Counted from the first letter of the stretch, positions 1-6,038 are shown. The stretch is DNA of 7,308 nucleotides from Ferroglobus sp. (GCA_015523665.1 WAJX01000144.1:1-7308), one strand, 5' to 3'. Translations and numbers: made by a program. Notes: generated from the letters alone by a model not told the origin.

Positions 1-930
1 CTTTATAATATTAACTGCTTTTTCTATCTCATCAATTCTTATCCTTTCGTCATACGTGTGGCATTTTTCAAGTTCTCCAGGACCCCAGATTGTAACTTTC
101 CATCCAGAAAGCTTCAAATTAACTGCATCTGTCCATGAAATCATATCAGTGTAGCCATTTGAAAACTTTTCAATCTCCCATATGTAATCACAGTAAAATC
201 CTTGCCAATCCTCAATTATACGGTAATCTCCAAATTCTGAGATTATCACACCAATTTTCTCAATCTCATCTTTTACATTAATATCTGGATCGAAGATAAA
301 GCTAAGTCTCATCTCACACGATTCTGGGATGATGTATTCATCACCACCTCCTACGATCTTTTGAATTGAAAACGCATAATTTTTCTCCTTTAAAATGCTA
401 TAGAGATCGTAAGCTTTTTCGATAGCTCCTTTATTGAAGTAGTAAGCCCCATGAAAACTTTTATCCCTGACTTTTACTACTATTTCAGCACTCCCATACT
501 GGGTTTTTGCAATTTTCAAGGATGTTGGCTCCATAACTATTGCTCTACCACGATATCTCTCTGAAAAGATTTTTGATCCCATTCCGTTCTCCTCTTCATC
601 ACTAAACAATGCGATATTAAATTTGGGTTCTTCTAAAATCTCAACCGCTTTTAGAATTGCAGTAATGCTGGCCTTAGCATCACAAACACCAGTTCCATAT
701 GCAAAATCACGATATACTTCAAATTTTCTCTTCACTTTAACTGTATCAACGTGAGTAACGAACCATAGATCTGAAGAGCCTTTTAGAATCAGGTTTTTAT
801 CCTCTATCTTAGGACTGAATCCATTTGAGGAAAGATAATCTTCTATAAAAAAAATTATTTCCTCTTCATCTCCAGATGGTGATTCGATATTTACAAGCTT
901 TTCCAATAATTCCAATAAACCACTTATCAC
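1..930 (-). CDS. M20-family zinc peptidase/deacylase (ArgE/DapE/LysK-like), C-terminus beyond window
   Basis: The reverse strand is open for 310 codons from a GTG at 930 to the window edge, so only the C-terminal tail is missing. The di-zinc amidohydrolase motifs of the M20 family are all visible in order: HVDTV (H60, D62), GTGVCDAKAS (bridging D84), SDEEEN (catalytic E112 and zinc ligand E113), MEPTS (E134), and a late GPGELEKCHTYDE with H291. A lid/dimerisation domain should lie between about residues 140 and 250. The family hydrolyses amide bonds of N-acyl amino acids or small peptides in the cytoplasm. The late GPG...H...DE block resembles ArgE and LysK ([LysW]-lysine hydrolase), but no arginine or lysine biosynthesis gene is nearby, so the substrate is unassigned. 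The start was chosen because an in-frame TAA lies 12 codons or fewer upstream, and a TATA-like TTTATTAA (951-958) sits about 25 bp before the GTG, which suits a leaderless transcript. TTG at 936 is an alternative. Confidence 0.88.
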   Translation of the reverse strand, partial: MISGLLELLEKLVNIESPSGDEEEIIFFIEDYLSSNGFSPKIEDKNLILKGSSDLWFVTHVDTVKVKRKFEVYRDFAYGTGVCDAKASITAILKAVEILEEPKFNIALFSDEEENGMGSKIFSERYRGRAIVMEPTSLKIAKTQYGSAEIVVKVRDKSFHGAYYFNKGAIEKAYDLYSILKEKNYAFSIQKIVGGGDEYIIPESCEMRLSFIFDPDINVKDEIEKIGVIISEFGDYRIIEDWQGFYCDYIWEIEKFSNGYTDMISWTDAVNLKLSGWKVTIWGPGELEKCHTYDERIRIDEIEKAVNIIK

Positions 931-969
931 AATCAAAGCTTATATTCAGCTTAATAAATCCTATTGGTT
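931..969. promoter_or_regulatory. Compact bidirectional promoter between the M20 and GNAT genes
   Basis: Only 39 bp separate the two divergent start codons. On the plus strand a BRE/TATA-like AAAGC-TTATATT (TATA at 940-946, centre 943) is 27 bp upstream of GTG 970. On the minus strand TTTATTAA (958-951) is about 25 bp upstream of GTG 930. There is no Shine-Dalgarno site in front of either start, so both messages are probably leaderless. The two TATA elements lie only a few bases apart on opposite strands, so the promoters may compete. This rests on spacing and sequence only. Confidence 0.55.
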
Positions 970-1425
970 GTGAGGATAAGAAATGCTCGCAAAGAAGACA
1001 TTGATATCTTTGTTGATATATACAAAAACGCATACGAAGGACTTGAAGAATATGCATACACCTCCAGAAAAGAGATAAGAAGATATTTTAAATGGCTGTA
1101 TGGCAGAGATAAAAATGGATTTTTCTTTGCAGAGATTAAATCTCCAGTAGGCTTTATTGCGATAGATACCAGTTGGTTCAGTCCTTTTGAAATGAAAAAA
1201 GTCGGAGAGATACATGAGATAGCTGTTATAAGATCGTTTTGGGGGAGAGGAGTTGGCAGTAAGCTCGTTGAAAAAGCTATGCAATATGCAAAGAGTAGAG
1301 GTAGGAGTTTGATAGAGCTTTGGGTTGGTGATGAAAATTTTAGGGCAAGAAGATTCTATGAGAAGTTTGGATTCTCAAAAAGGGAGGATTTTGGAAAATG
1401 GATAAGGATGGTTAAAAAGATCTAG
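970..1425 (+). CDS. GNAT-family N-acetyltransferase
   Basis: This is a 151-residue protein of the usual length for a single GNAT domain. The N-terminus (VRIRNARKEDIDIF) is the typical first beta strand and helix. The acetyl-CoA pyrophosphate-binding motif A is clear at R88-SFWGRGVGSKL (R/Q-x-x-G-x-G/A form). Motif B follows as ELWVGDENFRARRFYEKFGF (116-135), including the N123 and F129-Y130 positions common in the fold. It should transfer an acetyl group from acetyl-CoA to an amine in the cytoplasm. The acceptor (protein N-terminus, polyamine, amino acid) cannot be told. It is not a clear RimI. GTG 970 is preferred because the TATA box at 940-946 is 27 bp upstream and no SD is present. TTG 964 is in frame and would add two residues. 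Its stop codon overlaps the stop of the convergent aminotransferase gene. Confidence 0.85.
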   Translation: MRIRNARKEDIDIFVDIYKNAYEGLEEYAYTSRKEIRRYFKWLYGRDKNGFFFAEIKSPVGFIAIDTSWFSPFEMKKVGEIHEIAVIRSFWGRGVGSKLVEKAMQYAKSRGRSLIELWVGDENFRARRFYEKFGFSKREDFGKWIRMVKKI

Positions 1426-2600
1426 AGGGAGTTTACAAAGTCTATTATCTTATCAGTTGCTTCTTTCAATTTATCCATAGATACAGCATATGCGCATCTT
1501 ATATATCCTCTTCCGCACTCACCAAAAGCTGTCCCAGGAACTACTGCTACATTCTTCTCGAACAACAATTTTTCTGCAAACTCTTCACTACTCATCCCGG
1601 TATTCTCTATACATGGAAAGGCATAAAATGCCCCATCTGGTGTGTTAACCTCAAAAACTTCCTTTATTCTTTTTATAAAGAAATTTCTTCTTCTTAAATA
1701 TTCAGCTCTCATCTCCTCAAGCTCATCATCTCCATTTCTCAAAGCTTCTATAGCCCCAATTTGAGCTGTAACTGGAGCACATAACATGCAATACTGATGA
1801 ATCTTTAACATACTCTCAAAAATATCATCTGGGGCTATTGCATATCCAACTCTTAAACCAGTCATAGCAAAAGATTTTGAGAAACCATTTAAGATTACAG
1901 TCCTATCCTCCATTCCGTTAAGTGAGGCTATTGAAACATGTTTAAAGTTATAACTAAGTTCAGCATATATCTCATCAGATATTACAATGGCATCTATTTC
2001 AATTACAGCATCAGCTATCTCCTCTAACTCTTTTTTCGTGTAGCTAACTCCAGTCGGATTGTTTGGGTAGTTTATTACCAATACCTTAGCTTCCCCAACC
2101 TTAACTATATCCTCATACCTTAATTTAAAATCTGGAGATGTTGGAATTGTTATCACGTCTCCTCCAGCTAATATTGAAAGGGGAACGTATGAAACGTATG
2201 CTGGTTCTGGAATCACAACTCTCTCCCCAGGGTTTATGATTGATCTCATAGCGATATCAAACCCTTCACTCACTCCTGTTGTTATCAGCACGTTGCCTTG
2301 ATCGACATCAACACCAAATTTAGTGTAATAGTCAGCTACCGCCTCCCTTAACTCTGGTAATCCTAAATTTGAGGTATATGAAGTTATACCTCTCTCAAGA
2401 CTGTAGATCATCTCTTCCCTTATTCTCCAAGGAACAGCAAAGTCTGGTTCTCCAACTCCTAAGCTTATAACATCCTCTCTACCTATGATTAAATCAAAAA
2501 ACCTTCTGATGCCTGATGGCTTTAATTCCTTAACTTTCTTATTAACTCTATGGGACAATTGCGAGCCTCCTATCCTCTTCATCTTCAAAAAGAAGGACAC
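1422..2600 (-). CDS. Class I/II PLP-dependent aminotransferase (AspB-like)
   Basis: This full-length (392-residue) fold-type I aminotransferase shows every landmark of the class Ia/g enzymes. They are the substrate loop GVGEPDF (48-54), NYPNNPTG with N181, SDEIYAEL with D209 and Y212, the PLP lysine K242 in FSKSFAMTGLRVGY with R250, and the substrate-carboxylate arginine R368 in GYIRCAYAVS. It should move an amino group between an amino acid and a 2-oxoacid. The class includes aspartate, aromatic and alanine aminotransferases, and the substrate is not readable. It is downstream of, and overlaps, the Lrp/AsnC-type gene, so the two are cotranscribed and the regulator may sense a substrate or product. 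GTG 2600 has GGAGG only 3 nt upstream, inside the Lrp gene. ATG 2582 (codon 7) is an equally possible start with no good SD. Homology begins only around residue 15. Confidence 0.92.
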   Translation of the reverse strand: MSFFLKMKRIGGSQLSHRVNKKVKELKPSGIRRFFDLIIGREDVISLGVGEPDFAVPWRIREEMIYSLERGITSYTSNLGLPELREAVADYYTKFGVDVDQGNVLITTGVSEGFDIAMRSIINPGERVVIPEPAYVSYVPLSILAGGDVITIPTSPDFKLRYEDIVKVGEAKVLVINYPNNPTGVSYTKKELEEIADAVIEIDAIVISDEIYAELSYNFKHVSIASLNGMEDRTVILNGFSKSFAMTGLRVGYAIAPDDIFESMLKIHQYCMLCAPVTAQIGAIEALRNGDDELEEMRAEYLRRRNFFIKRIKEVFEVNTPDGAFYAFPCIENTGMSSEEFAEKLLFEKNVAVVPGTAFGECGRGYIRCAYAVSMDKLKEATDKIIDFVNSL

Positions 2601-3036
2601 CTTCCTCCTTATAAGTTCTCAAAACGAAATGAGTTACAGTATCTCTTACCTCTGGGATTGTAGATATCTTCTCTGCTATGAAGAATGAAATTTCTTTTAA
2701 CGACTTTCCTTTAACAACGACTTGAAAATCATAATCTCCACTTACAAGCCTAACCGCATGCACTTCTGGAAATTTCGCTATCCTCTTCGCAATATCATCA
2801 TAACCCTTTTCTCTTGTTAGATTAACGCGAACGTCTATAATTGCATAAACTTCCTCAACTCCAAATTTTTCCCAATTTATGAGAGTTTTATATTTAAGTA
2901 TTATCTGCTCCTTTTCAAGCCTCGAAATAACATCCTTAACTTTTTCTTCATCGATACCGATCATGTCTGATATCTCCTTCGTTGATAATCTTGCATTTCC
3001 TTCCAATATTCTCAGTATTTCCTCTGCTTTTTCCAT
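2548..3036 (-). CDS. Lrp/AsnC-family transcriptional regulator
   Basis: This 162-residue protein has a typical two-domain Lrp layout. An N-terminal winged helix-turn-helix (about 5-50) has the recognition region STKEISDMIGIDEEKVKDVI. A C-terminal RAM/SAM ligand-binding domain (about 62-140) includes VSGDYDFQVVV (98-108). The tail RTYKEEGVLLFE...RRLAIVP extends past the RAM domain. It would act as a DNA-binding oligomer, often controlled by amino acids. Location directly before, and overlapping, an aminotransferase gene suggests it regulates amino-acid turnover and its own operon. ATG 3036 is chosen because GGTGA (3047-3043) lies 6 nt upstream. TTG 3048 and GTG 3045 are in-frame alternatives, and GTG 3045 sits about 27 bp from the TATA-like element, so a leaderless start there is possible. 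Confidence 0.92.
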   Translation of the reverse strand: MEKAEEILRILEGNARLSTKEISDMIGIDEEKVKDVISRLEKEQIILKYKTLINWEKFGVEEVYAIIDVRVNLTREKGYDDIAKRIAKFPEVHAVRLVSGDYDFQVVVKGKSLKEISFFIAEKISTIPEVRDTVTHFVLRTYKEEGVLLFEDEEDRRLAIVP

Positions 3037-3042
3037 TGAATT

Positions 3043-3080
3043 CACCAAAGAAAAAGAAGATTACGGATTTAATTAATTTA
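3043..3080 (-). promoter_or_regulatory. Promoter and RBS of the Lrp-aminotransferase operon
   Basis: Reading leftward, an AT-only TATA-like element centred on the palindrome TTAATTAA (3069-3076) predicts transcription starting near 3046-3048. GGTGA at 3047-3043 matches the archaeal Shine-Dalgarno consensus and precedes ATG 3036. A palindromic TATA region could also be a site for autoregulation by Lrp, but this is only suggestive. Confidence 0.4.
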
Positions 3081-3106
3081 TCGTTTAATTTTATGATGGT
3101 GAACAG

Positions 3107-4171
3107 TATAACAAGTTAGACCTCTACCAAATCACATCTTCAGCCAGCTTCAGCCAACTCAACAACACCTTCTTTTTCCTGAAACAAGCAACAACCATGC
3201 CAACTAAAAGGACATTCAAAGCTGTAAATTTCAGCACAACTCTTATTGTGTAGCGATGCAATCGCGCAATCCGAATGATTTAGGAGCTTAAACACATCTT
3301 CAATAGCTGACCTTACAGCCTTGAACTTTTACTATCTAAACAACAAATTAATCAACTTAGCCTTCAAAAGCCTTAAATCTGCATTCCTCTCATCCAAGTT
3401 CTTTGAATTAAAATGCTGAGAAGATAGTTAAAAACCATTTAGCTTCGAGGGGGAAAAGAACAATGTATTCGTTAAATTCAATCAAATAGTTTCTATAACA
3501 TTAAAAAACCCTGTCCTTATAGCTATGTCTCCTTGCCTTGCTATCTTCCCTCTCCTGAGTTCATCCATAACCTCCTTGAATGTCTTAGCTTCACGAATAT
3601 TTGCAGAATACAGCAAGAAGAGTAGAGGTTTGAGAGAAAGATACTCATTAGTAAGTGTGAGCTTCATACCAATAAACTCCCTTTCGAAGAATGTTCCTGT
3701 ATTCTTTCCCTTCCAGAGTTCTCAATGCTATGTCTATGAATCCATTTAAGCTGAACCTTGAAAGAAAAGAATAAATGTTAGTTATATCTTCCTATTTTAT
3801 TCCTATAAACTCTCTTAGCTCTTTTATCTGCATCAATTCGCTGACAACATGACTTATTTGCGTGGAGAAGAACATGGAAGACATCATGGGCTTAAAATTA
3901 AGATTGCTTTCAATATTGTGTACTTCGCAATTATCTTCTTTACCTTCCTTAAGTCGAAATATTAAGTATTTTCTCCAACAATTCCCATATGTAGTCGCTT
4001 TGGTCGACTAACTAGTATATGCAATTGAACTTCCAGAGGAGCATAAACCTCCTATATAATCTTTAGTTTTTATATTTCTCCACTTCTTTTGTAAAGGTGT
4101 TATCTATTGTTTGTGGATTGAATGTGTTAGAGAAGAGACCTGGTTGGAGGTTGTGTAAGTATCTATAACAA
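3107..4171. mobile_element. Probable extent of the degraded insertion sequence
   Basis: The transposase remnant is flanked by TATAACAA at 3107-3114 and again, in direct orientation, at 4164-4171. This could be a target-site duplication around an element of about 1.05 kb. Just inside, the plus strand reads TTAGACCTCTACCAAATC and the reverse complement of the other end reads TTACACAACCTCCAACCAG. These are similar enough to be eroded terminal inverted repeats. Both signals are short and AT-rich, so the borders are tentative. Nothing else recognisable was seen in 3081-4251. Confidence 0.35.
3124..4044 (-). pseudogene. Decayed IS4-like DDE transposase (insertion-sequence relic)
   Basis: No frame is open for long, but the minus strand holds pieces of one transposase in the right order, alternating between frames. 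An AGGAGG before ATG 4044 starts MLLWKFNCIY, then a stop (4014-4012), then LVDQSDYIWELLEKILN. After a frame change comes KKIIAKYTILKAILILSP (to 3884). Another change gives VSELMQIKELREFIGIK, TAG at 3794-3792, and EDITNIYSFLSRFSLNGFID in the same frame. Next is FKEVMDELRRGKIARQGDI (about 3580-3510), where the family usually has a catalytic Asp that appears lost. Then YRNYLIEFNEYIVLFPLE, NADLRLLKAKLINLLFR with stops, and KAVRSAIEDVFKLL. The last piece is RLHRYTIRVVLKFTALNVLL running on to LSWLKLAEDVIW and the stop at 3124. The roughly 300-codon span fits an archaeal IS4/ISH3-type transposase. Family placement is from memory of motifs, not a search. It cannot make a working protein. Confidence 0.8.
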
Positions 4172-4194
4172 ATATAAGAGCGAGAAGAAACAAA

Positions 4195-4251
4195 CCAACA
4201 ATTTATATTAAATTAAATGTAAAATATTAAAAAATAATTAAACAATGAAAT
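4195..4251 (-). terminator. T-rich putative terminator after the membrane-protein gene
   Basis: Downstream of the leftward gene the transcript strand is almost only A and T, with a run of six T at 4234-4229 and further short T runs. Archaeal termination typically needs such T tracts and no hairpin. No convincing stem is present. Confidence 0.35.
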
Positions 4252-4893
4252 TTAGGATGTTGACAGCTTTTTAAGAGCCTTATTAGCACTCATATATATC
4301 AGTATCGTGGAAACTATTCCAATGATGCTTCCAATCGCCCCAAGGATAAAACTCAAGATCATTCCAACAAAATAGACTATTCCGGCCACTTTAAAATCAG
4401 ATTCGACATCCTCAAGCCTTATAAGCATTATTCCAAACAGAATTGCTCCAACTATTATCATTATCGCTCCAATTAATATAAATATGAATACAAGTGAAAT
4501 TGCAAGCAATCCTGGAACTTCGTAAGGTCTCATTTGGCTTATAATTGCCAAGATCGCTAAAATTGGTATGAATATTAGTAAAAGTCCGATAATTTGCAAC
4601 ACCATTCCGGTTCTGCCAATTCCGTACTTTTCATCGTATCTTTTTAAATGACCAGTCGCTTTGAAATACATTATGAATCCGACTATCCCTAATACGAGCG
4701 CTATAATTACTAGTATGATAAATAAACCAGCAATTGCCAACATTCCGATGAGATTCCTTGGATTTTCAATCGGCATAAATCCAAAGGTTGCCACTGCTGT
4801 GATTATTCCAATCAACATTAACACCACTGACAACAAATTAATCAAAGCTCCTGTTTTTAATTTATTCATCCCTTCAACAAGCTCTTGGTTCAT
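4252..4893 (-). CDS. Multi-pass membrane protein, DUF973-like
   Basis: This 213-residue protein is dominated by hydrophobic helices: about 15-39, 48-77, 96-119, 127-158 and 169-203 (the last perhaps two segments). Only short charged loops separate them, for example KATGHLKRYDEKYGIGRTG (78-96) and RLEDVESDF (159-167). The N-terminal signature MNQELVEGMNKLKTGALINL, an acidic stretch then LKTGAL leading into the first helix, resembles the archaeal DUF973 family. That assignment is from recollection. The function of that family is unknown, and there is no catalytic motif, signal peptide or binding site visible. The start ATG 4893 has no SD. A TATA box TTTATATT (4924-4917) is centred 27 bp upstream, pointing to a leaderless, single-gene transcript. 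It is bordered by the IS relic downstream and by a divergent gene upstream, so the context says little about its role. Confidence 0.8.
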   Translation of the reverse strand: MNQELVEGMNKLKTGALINLLSVVLMLIGIITAVATFGFMPIENPRNLIGMLAIAGLFIILVIIALVLGIVGFIMYFKATGHLKRYDEKYGIGRTGMVLQIIGLLLIFIPILAILAIISQMRPYEVPGLLAISLVFIFILIGAIMIIVGAILFGIMLIRLEDVESDFKVAGIVYFVGMILSFILGAIGSIIGIVSTILIYMSANKALKKLSTS

Positions 4894-4914
4894 ATTTTGT
4901 TTTTGTATTTTTTC

Positions 4915-4930
4915 AAAATATAAATATTTT
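4915..4930 (-). promoter_or_regulatory. TATA promoter of the membrane-protein gene
   Basis: On the minus strand the segment reads AAAATATTTATATTTT. The TATA core (4924-4917) is centred about 27 bp from ATG 4893, the distance expected from archaeal TATA box to transcription start, so translation should begin at the first nucleotides of the message. Confidence 0.5.
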
Positions 4931-4970
4931 CATTAAAGAAGTGATTTAAATTATCATTCGAGTTATCTAA

Positions 4971-4990
4971 TAATAAAAAATAATAAAAAA
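4971..4990. repeat. Two tandem copies of TAATAAAAAA
   Basis: A 10-bp unit is repeated twice exactly and then continues with TAAGATAATTAATAATATTAA. It lies in the 196-bp gap between the divergent membrane-protein and Cys/His-protein genes. It is low-complexity DNA. Apart from the promoters, nothing else is seen in this gap. Confidence 0.6.
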
Positions 4991-5061
4991 TAAGATAATT
5001 AATAATATTAACTCCGTATGACAAGAACAATTACATATTCGCTAACAAACCTTCACAAGAA

Positions 5062-5077
5062 TTATCTATTTTAAATT
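5062..5077 (+). promoter_or_regulatory. Putative promoter of the small Cys/His protein gene
   Basis: TTATCTATTTTAAATT contains two overlapping TATA-like cores. The upstream one (centre near 5066) is about 24 bp from ATG 5090. TTTTAAAT (5069-5076) is about 24 bp from the in-frame GTG at 5096. No Shine-Dalgarno site precedes either, so a leaderless message is likely. Confidence 0.4.
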
Positions 5078-5089
5078 TCATCAAATCTT

Positions 5090-5392
5090 ATGAAAGTGAT
5101 CGTTTGGGATCAGCCATGTGGTTACAGAACAGAAATTATCGCAGAGAAGATAAACAATACTATTAAGATAAAAATAAAATCTGAATGTAGAGATGTAAAT
5201 GATTTTGGGAAAAAATTGCCAATTCTAAACCTTAAAGACATACTAACCAGAATACCTGACAATATAGTATATAAGCTTGCAGATTTGAGACATTCAACAT
5301 GCATAATTCCATGGTTTGTTTTAAAACTTGCTGAGATTGAACTGGGTTTGAATGTCAAAAAACTTTTTAAATATAAATTCGAGGATGGATAA
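5090..5392 (+). CDS. Small Cys/His protein, DUF6951-like, possibly metal-binding
   Basis: This is a 100-residue soluble protein without signal peptide or membrane helix. It has an N-terminal beta-rich part with VWDQPCGYRTEI (C10) and IKIKIKSECRDV (C33). A helical C-terminal part follows with DLRHSTCIIPWFVLKLAEIE (H68, C71). Three cysteines and one histidine in the order CG[F/Y] ... C ... H-x-x-C could form one metal site. The pattern resembles the DUF6951 family (PxxCGF ... C ... HxxCPVPxxIIKAxE), though here the usual proline-rich CPVP is CIIP. This is remembered, not searched. No enzymatic function is known to me. It lies upstream of the AhpD-like and MtaA-like genes on the same strand, but a 134-bp gap with its own promoter separates them. 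ATG 5090 is used, and GTG 5096 is a possible leaderless alternative. Confidence 0.75.
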   Translation: MKVIVWDQPCGYRTEIIAEKINNTIKIKIKSECRDVNDFGKKLPILNLKDILTRIPDNIVYKLADLRHSTCIIPWFVLKLAEIELGLNVKKLFKYKFEDG

Positions 5393-5416
5393 TAGTTATT
5401 TATCTGGAAATTTTCC

Positions 5417-5466
5417 AATATTTTAGCATATTTTTCGATAAAATTCGATTTTATACGCTAAATATT
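5417..5466. repeat. Nested inverted repeat upstream of the AhpD-like gene
   Basis: An inner perfect palindrome ATAAAAT-TCG-ATTTTAT (5438-5454) is enclosed by an outer imperfect pair, AATATTTTAGC (5417-5427) and GCTAAATATT (5457-5466), which match except for one extra T. It ends only about 5 bp before the BRE/TATA of the downstream gene. It could be an operator for a dimeric regulator, a transcript hairpin, or part of the terminator of the preceding gene, since T-rich runs (TTTTCC, ATTTTAG, ATTTTTCG) also occur at 5411-5437. Confidence 0.5.
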
Positions 5467-5470
5467 TGGA

Positions 5471-5520
5471 GAAAGCTTTAAATATTTAATTATTACTAAT
5501 TAATCTATACCAGGAGGGGA
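5471..5520 (+). promoter_or_regulatory. Strong BRE/TATA promoter and SD of the AhpD-like gene
   Basis: GAAAGC (BRE-like, 5471-5476) is followed directly by TTTAAATA (5477-5484), a near-consensus archaeal promoter. Transcription should begin near 5505-5508. The leader then contains AGGAGGGGAT, with GGAGG at 5513-5517, 9 nt before ATG 5527. Unlike most genes here, this one has a true leader and a strong Shine-Dalgarno site. Confidence 0.7.
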
Positions 5521-5526
5521 TAAGTT

Positions 5527-5940
5527 ATGGGAGAATGTGAAGAATATGTTAAGGAAAAGATGAAGTTGTTACCAAGATTTTTACAACCGATATGTCAGCT
5601 TTGGCCAGAAGCCGCAAAGAAATTTGCGGATTTTTATGAAGAGATATTTGGTGATGGAGCATTAGATAGAAAGACAAAGGAATTGATGTTCACAGCTATT
5701 GGAGTTGCAACAGCCTCTCCGAGATGTATAGTCCATGTTATCGCTGCAGTTGAAGCAGGAGCAACAGATGAAGAGATACTTGAAGCAGTAACAGTAGGTT
5801 TCATTGGGGCAGGGTTCTACCCAAATAATCCAGGAATACCATATGCATTTGAATACGCCGCAAAAGCTTTGGAAGTTGCTCAGAAGTATAGGAAGGGAGA
5901 AGATTGGGAGTATCTCAAGCCACCTGAATTCAGAGGTTAA
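5527..5940 (+). CDS. Carboxymuconolactone decarboxylase/AhpD-fold protein
   Basis: This 137-residue all-helical protein has the length and core of the CMD family (DxKTKELMFTAIGVATASP, then the active-site helix and VEAGATDEEILEAV...GF). In AhpD-type members the active helix carries CxxCxxxH. Here it reads S64-P-R-C67-I-V-H70-V, so the first cysteine is Ser and the histidine is three rather than four residues after Cys. A CxxC disulfide cannot form, which argues against AhpD-like peroxidase/disulfide reductase activity. A one-cysteine chemistry or a binding role remains possible. Two more cysteines, C4 and C23, lie in the N-terminal extension. Real protocatechuate-pathway decarboxylase activity is unlikely, because no aromatic degradation genes are present. 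The gene has the best promoter and SD of the window, so it may be well expressed. It lies 95 bp before the MtaA-like gene on the same strand, probably partly cotranscribed. Confidence 0.88.
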   Translation: MGECEEYVKEKMKLLPRFLQPICQLWPEAAKKFADFYEEIFGDGALDRKTKELMFTAIGVATASPRCIVHVIAAVEAGATDEEILEAVTVGFIGAGFYPNNPGIPYAFEYAAKALEVAQKYRKGEDWEYLKPPEFRG

Positions 5941-5952
5941 TTATACACTAAA

Positions 5953-5970
5953 TTAATAATTATATATTAA
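5953..5970. repeat. AT palindrome in the AhpD-mtaA-like gap
   Basis: TTAATA-ATTATA-TATTAA is an inverted repeat with 6-bp arms in the 95-bp gap between the two genes. The inner TATA-like core could serve as a promoter for the methyltransferase gene, giving a leader of roughly 45 nt that includes its Shine-Dalgarno site. It may equally be chance in AT-rich DNA. Confidence 0.3.
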
Positions 5971-6021
5971 TTATCAATAAAATAGATAAAGATGTATACA
6001 CAAAATTTTATTTTTATCAAG

Positions 6022-6038
6022 CGGAGGTTAGGTAATTG
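6022..6038 (+). promoter_or_regulatory. Ribosome binding site fixing a TTG start
   Basis: GGAGGT at 6023-6028 sits 7 nt before TTG 6036. No ATG or GTG is nearby in frame, and the protein homology starts right after it (MKPKDILLDA), so the rare TTG start is well supported. Confidence 0.75.

Noticed and set aside
866..1057. Minus-strand ORF of 63 codons over the M20/GNAT junction
   Set aside because: It crosses the promoter and overlaps the well-supported M20 gene in another frame. The translation has no recognisable features.
3482..3667. A 61-codon minus-strand ORF starting MKLTLTNEYL with an apparent FKEVMDELRRGKIARQGDI domain
   Set aside because: It is a surviving open piece of the decayed transposase. 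Related blocks lie on both sides in other frames, and no promoter or SD fits it as a separate gene.
3792..3794. In-frame TAG inside a conserved transposase block, as a possible pyrrolysine codon
   Set aside because: The surrounding pseudogene also has TAA and TGA stops and frameshifts, so the TAG is decay. No Pyl system gene is in the window.
4967..5020. AT-rich tandem repeats as a replication origin
   Set aside because: Only two copies of a low-complexity decamer are present, with no origin-recognition box pairs and no cdc6/orc gene nearby.
5122..5418. Minus-strand ORF opposite the small Cys/His gene
   Set aside because: It is a shadow of the plus-strand gene. The plus-strand protein has a conserved-looking Cys/His pattern and a promoter at the right place, and the minus ORF has neither.
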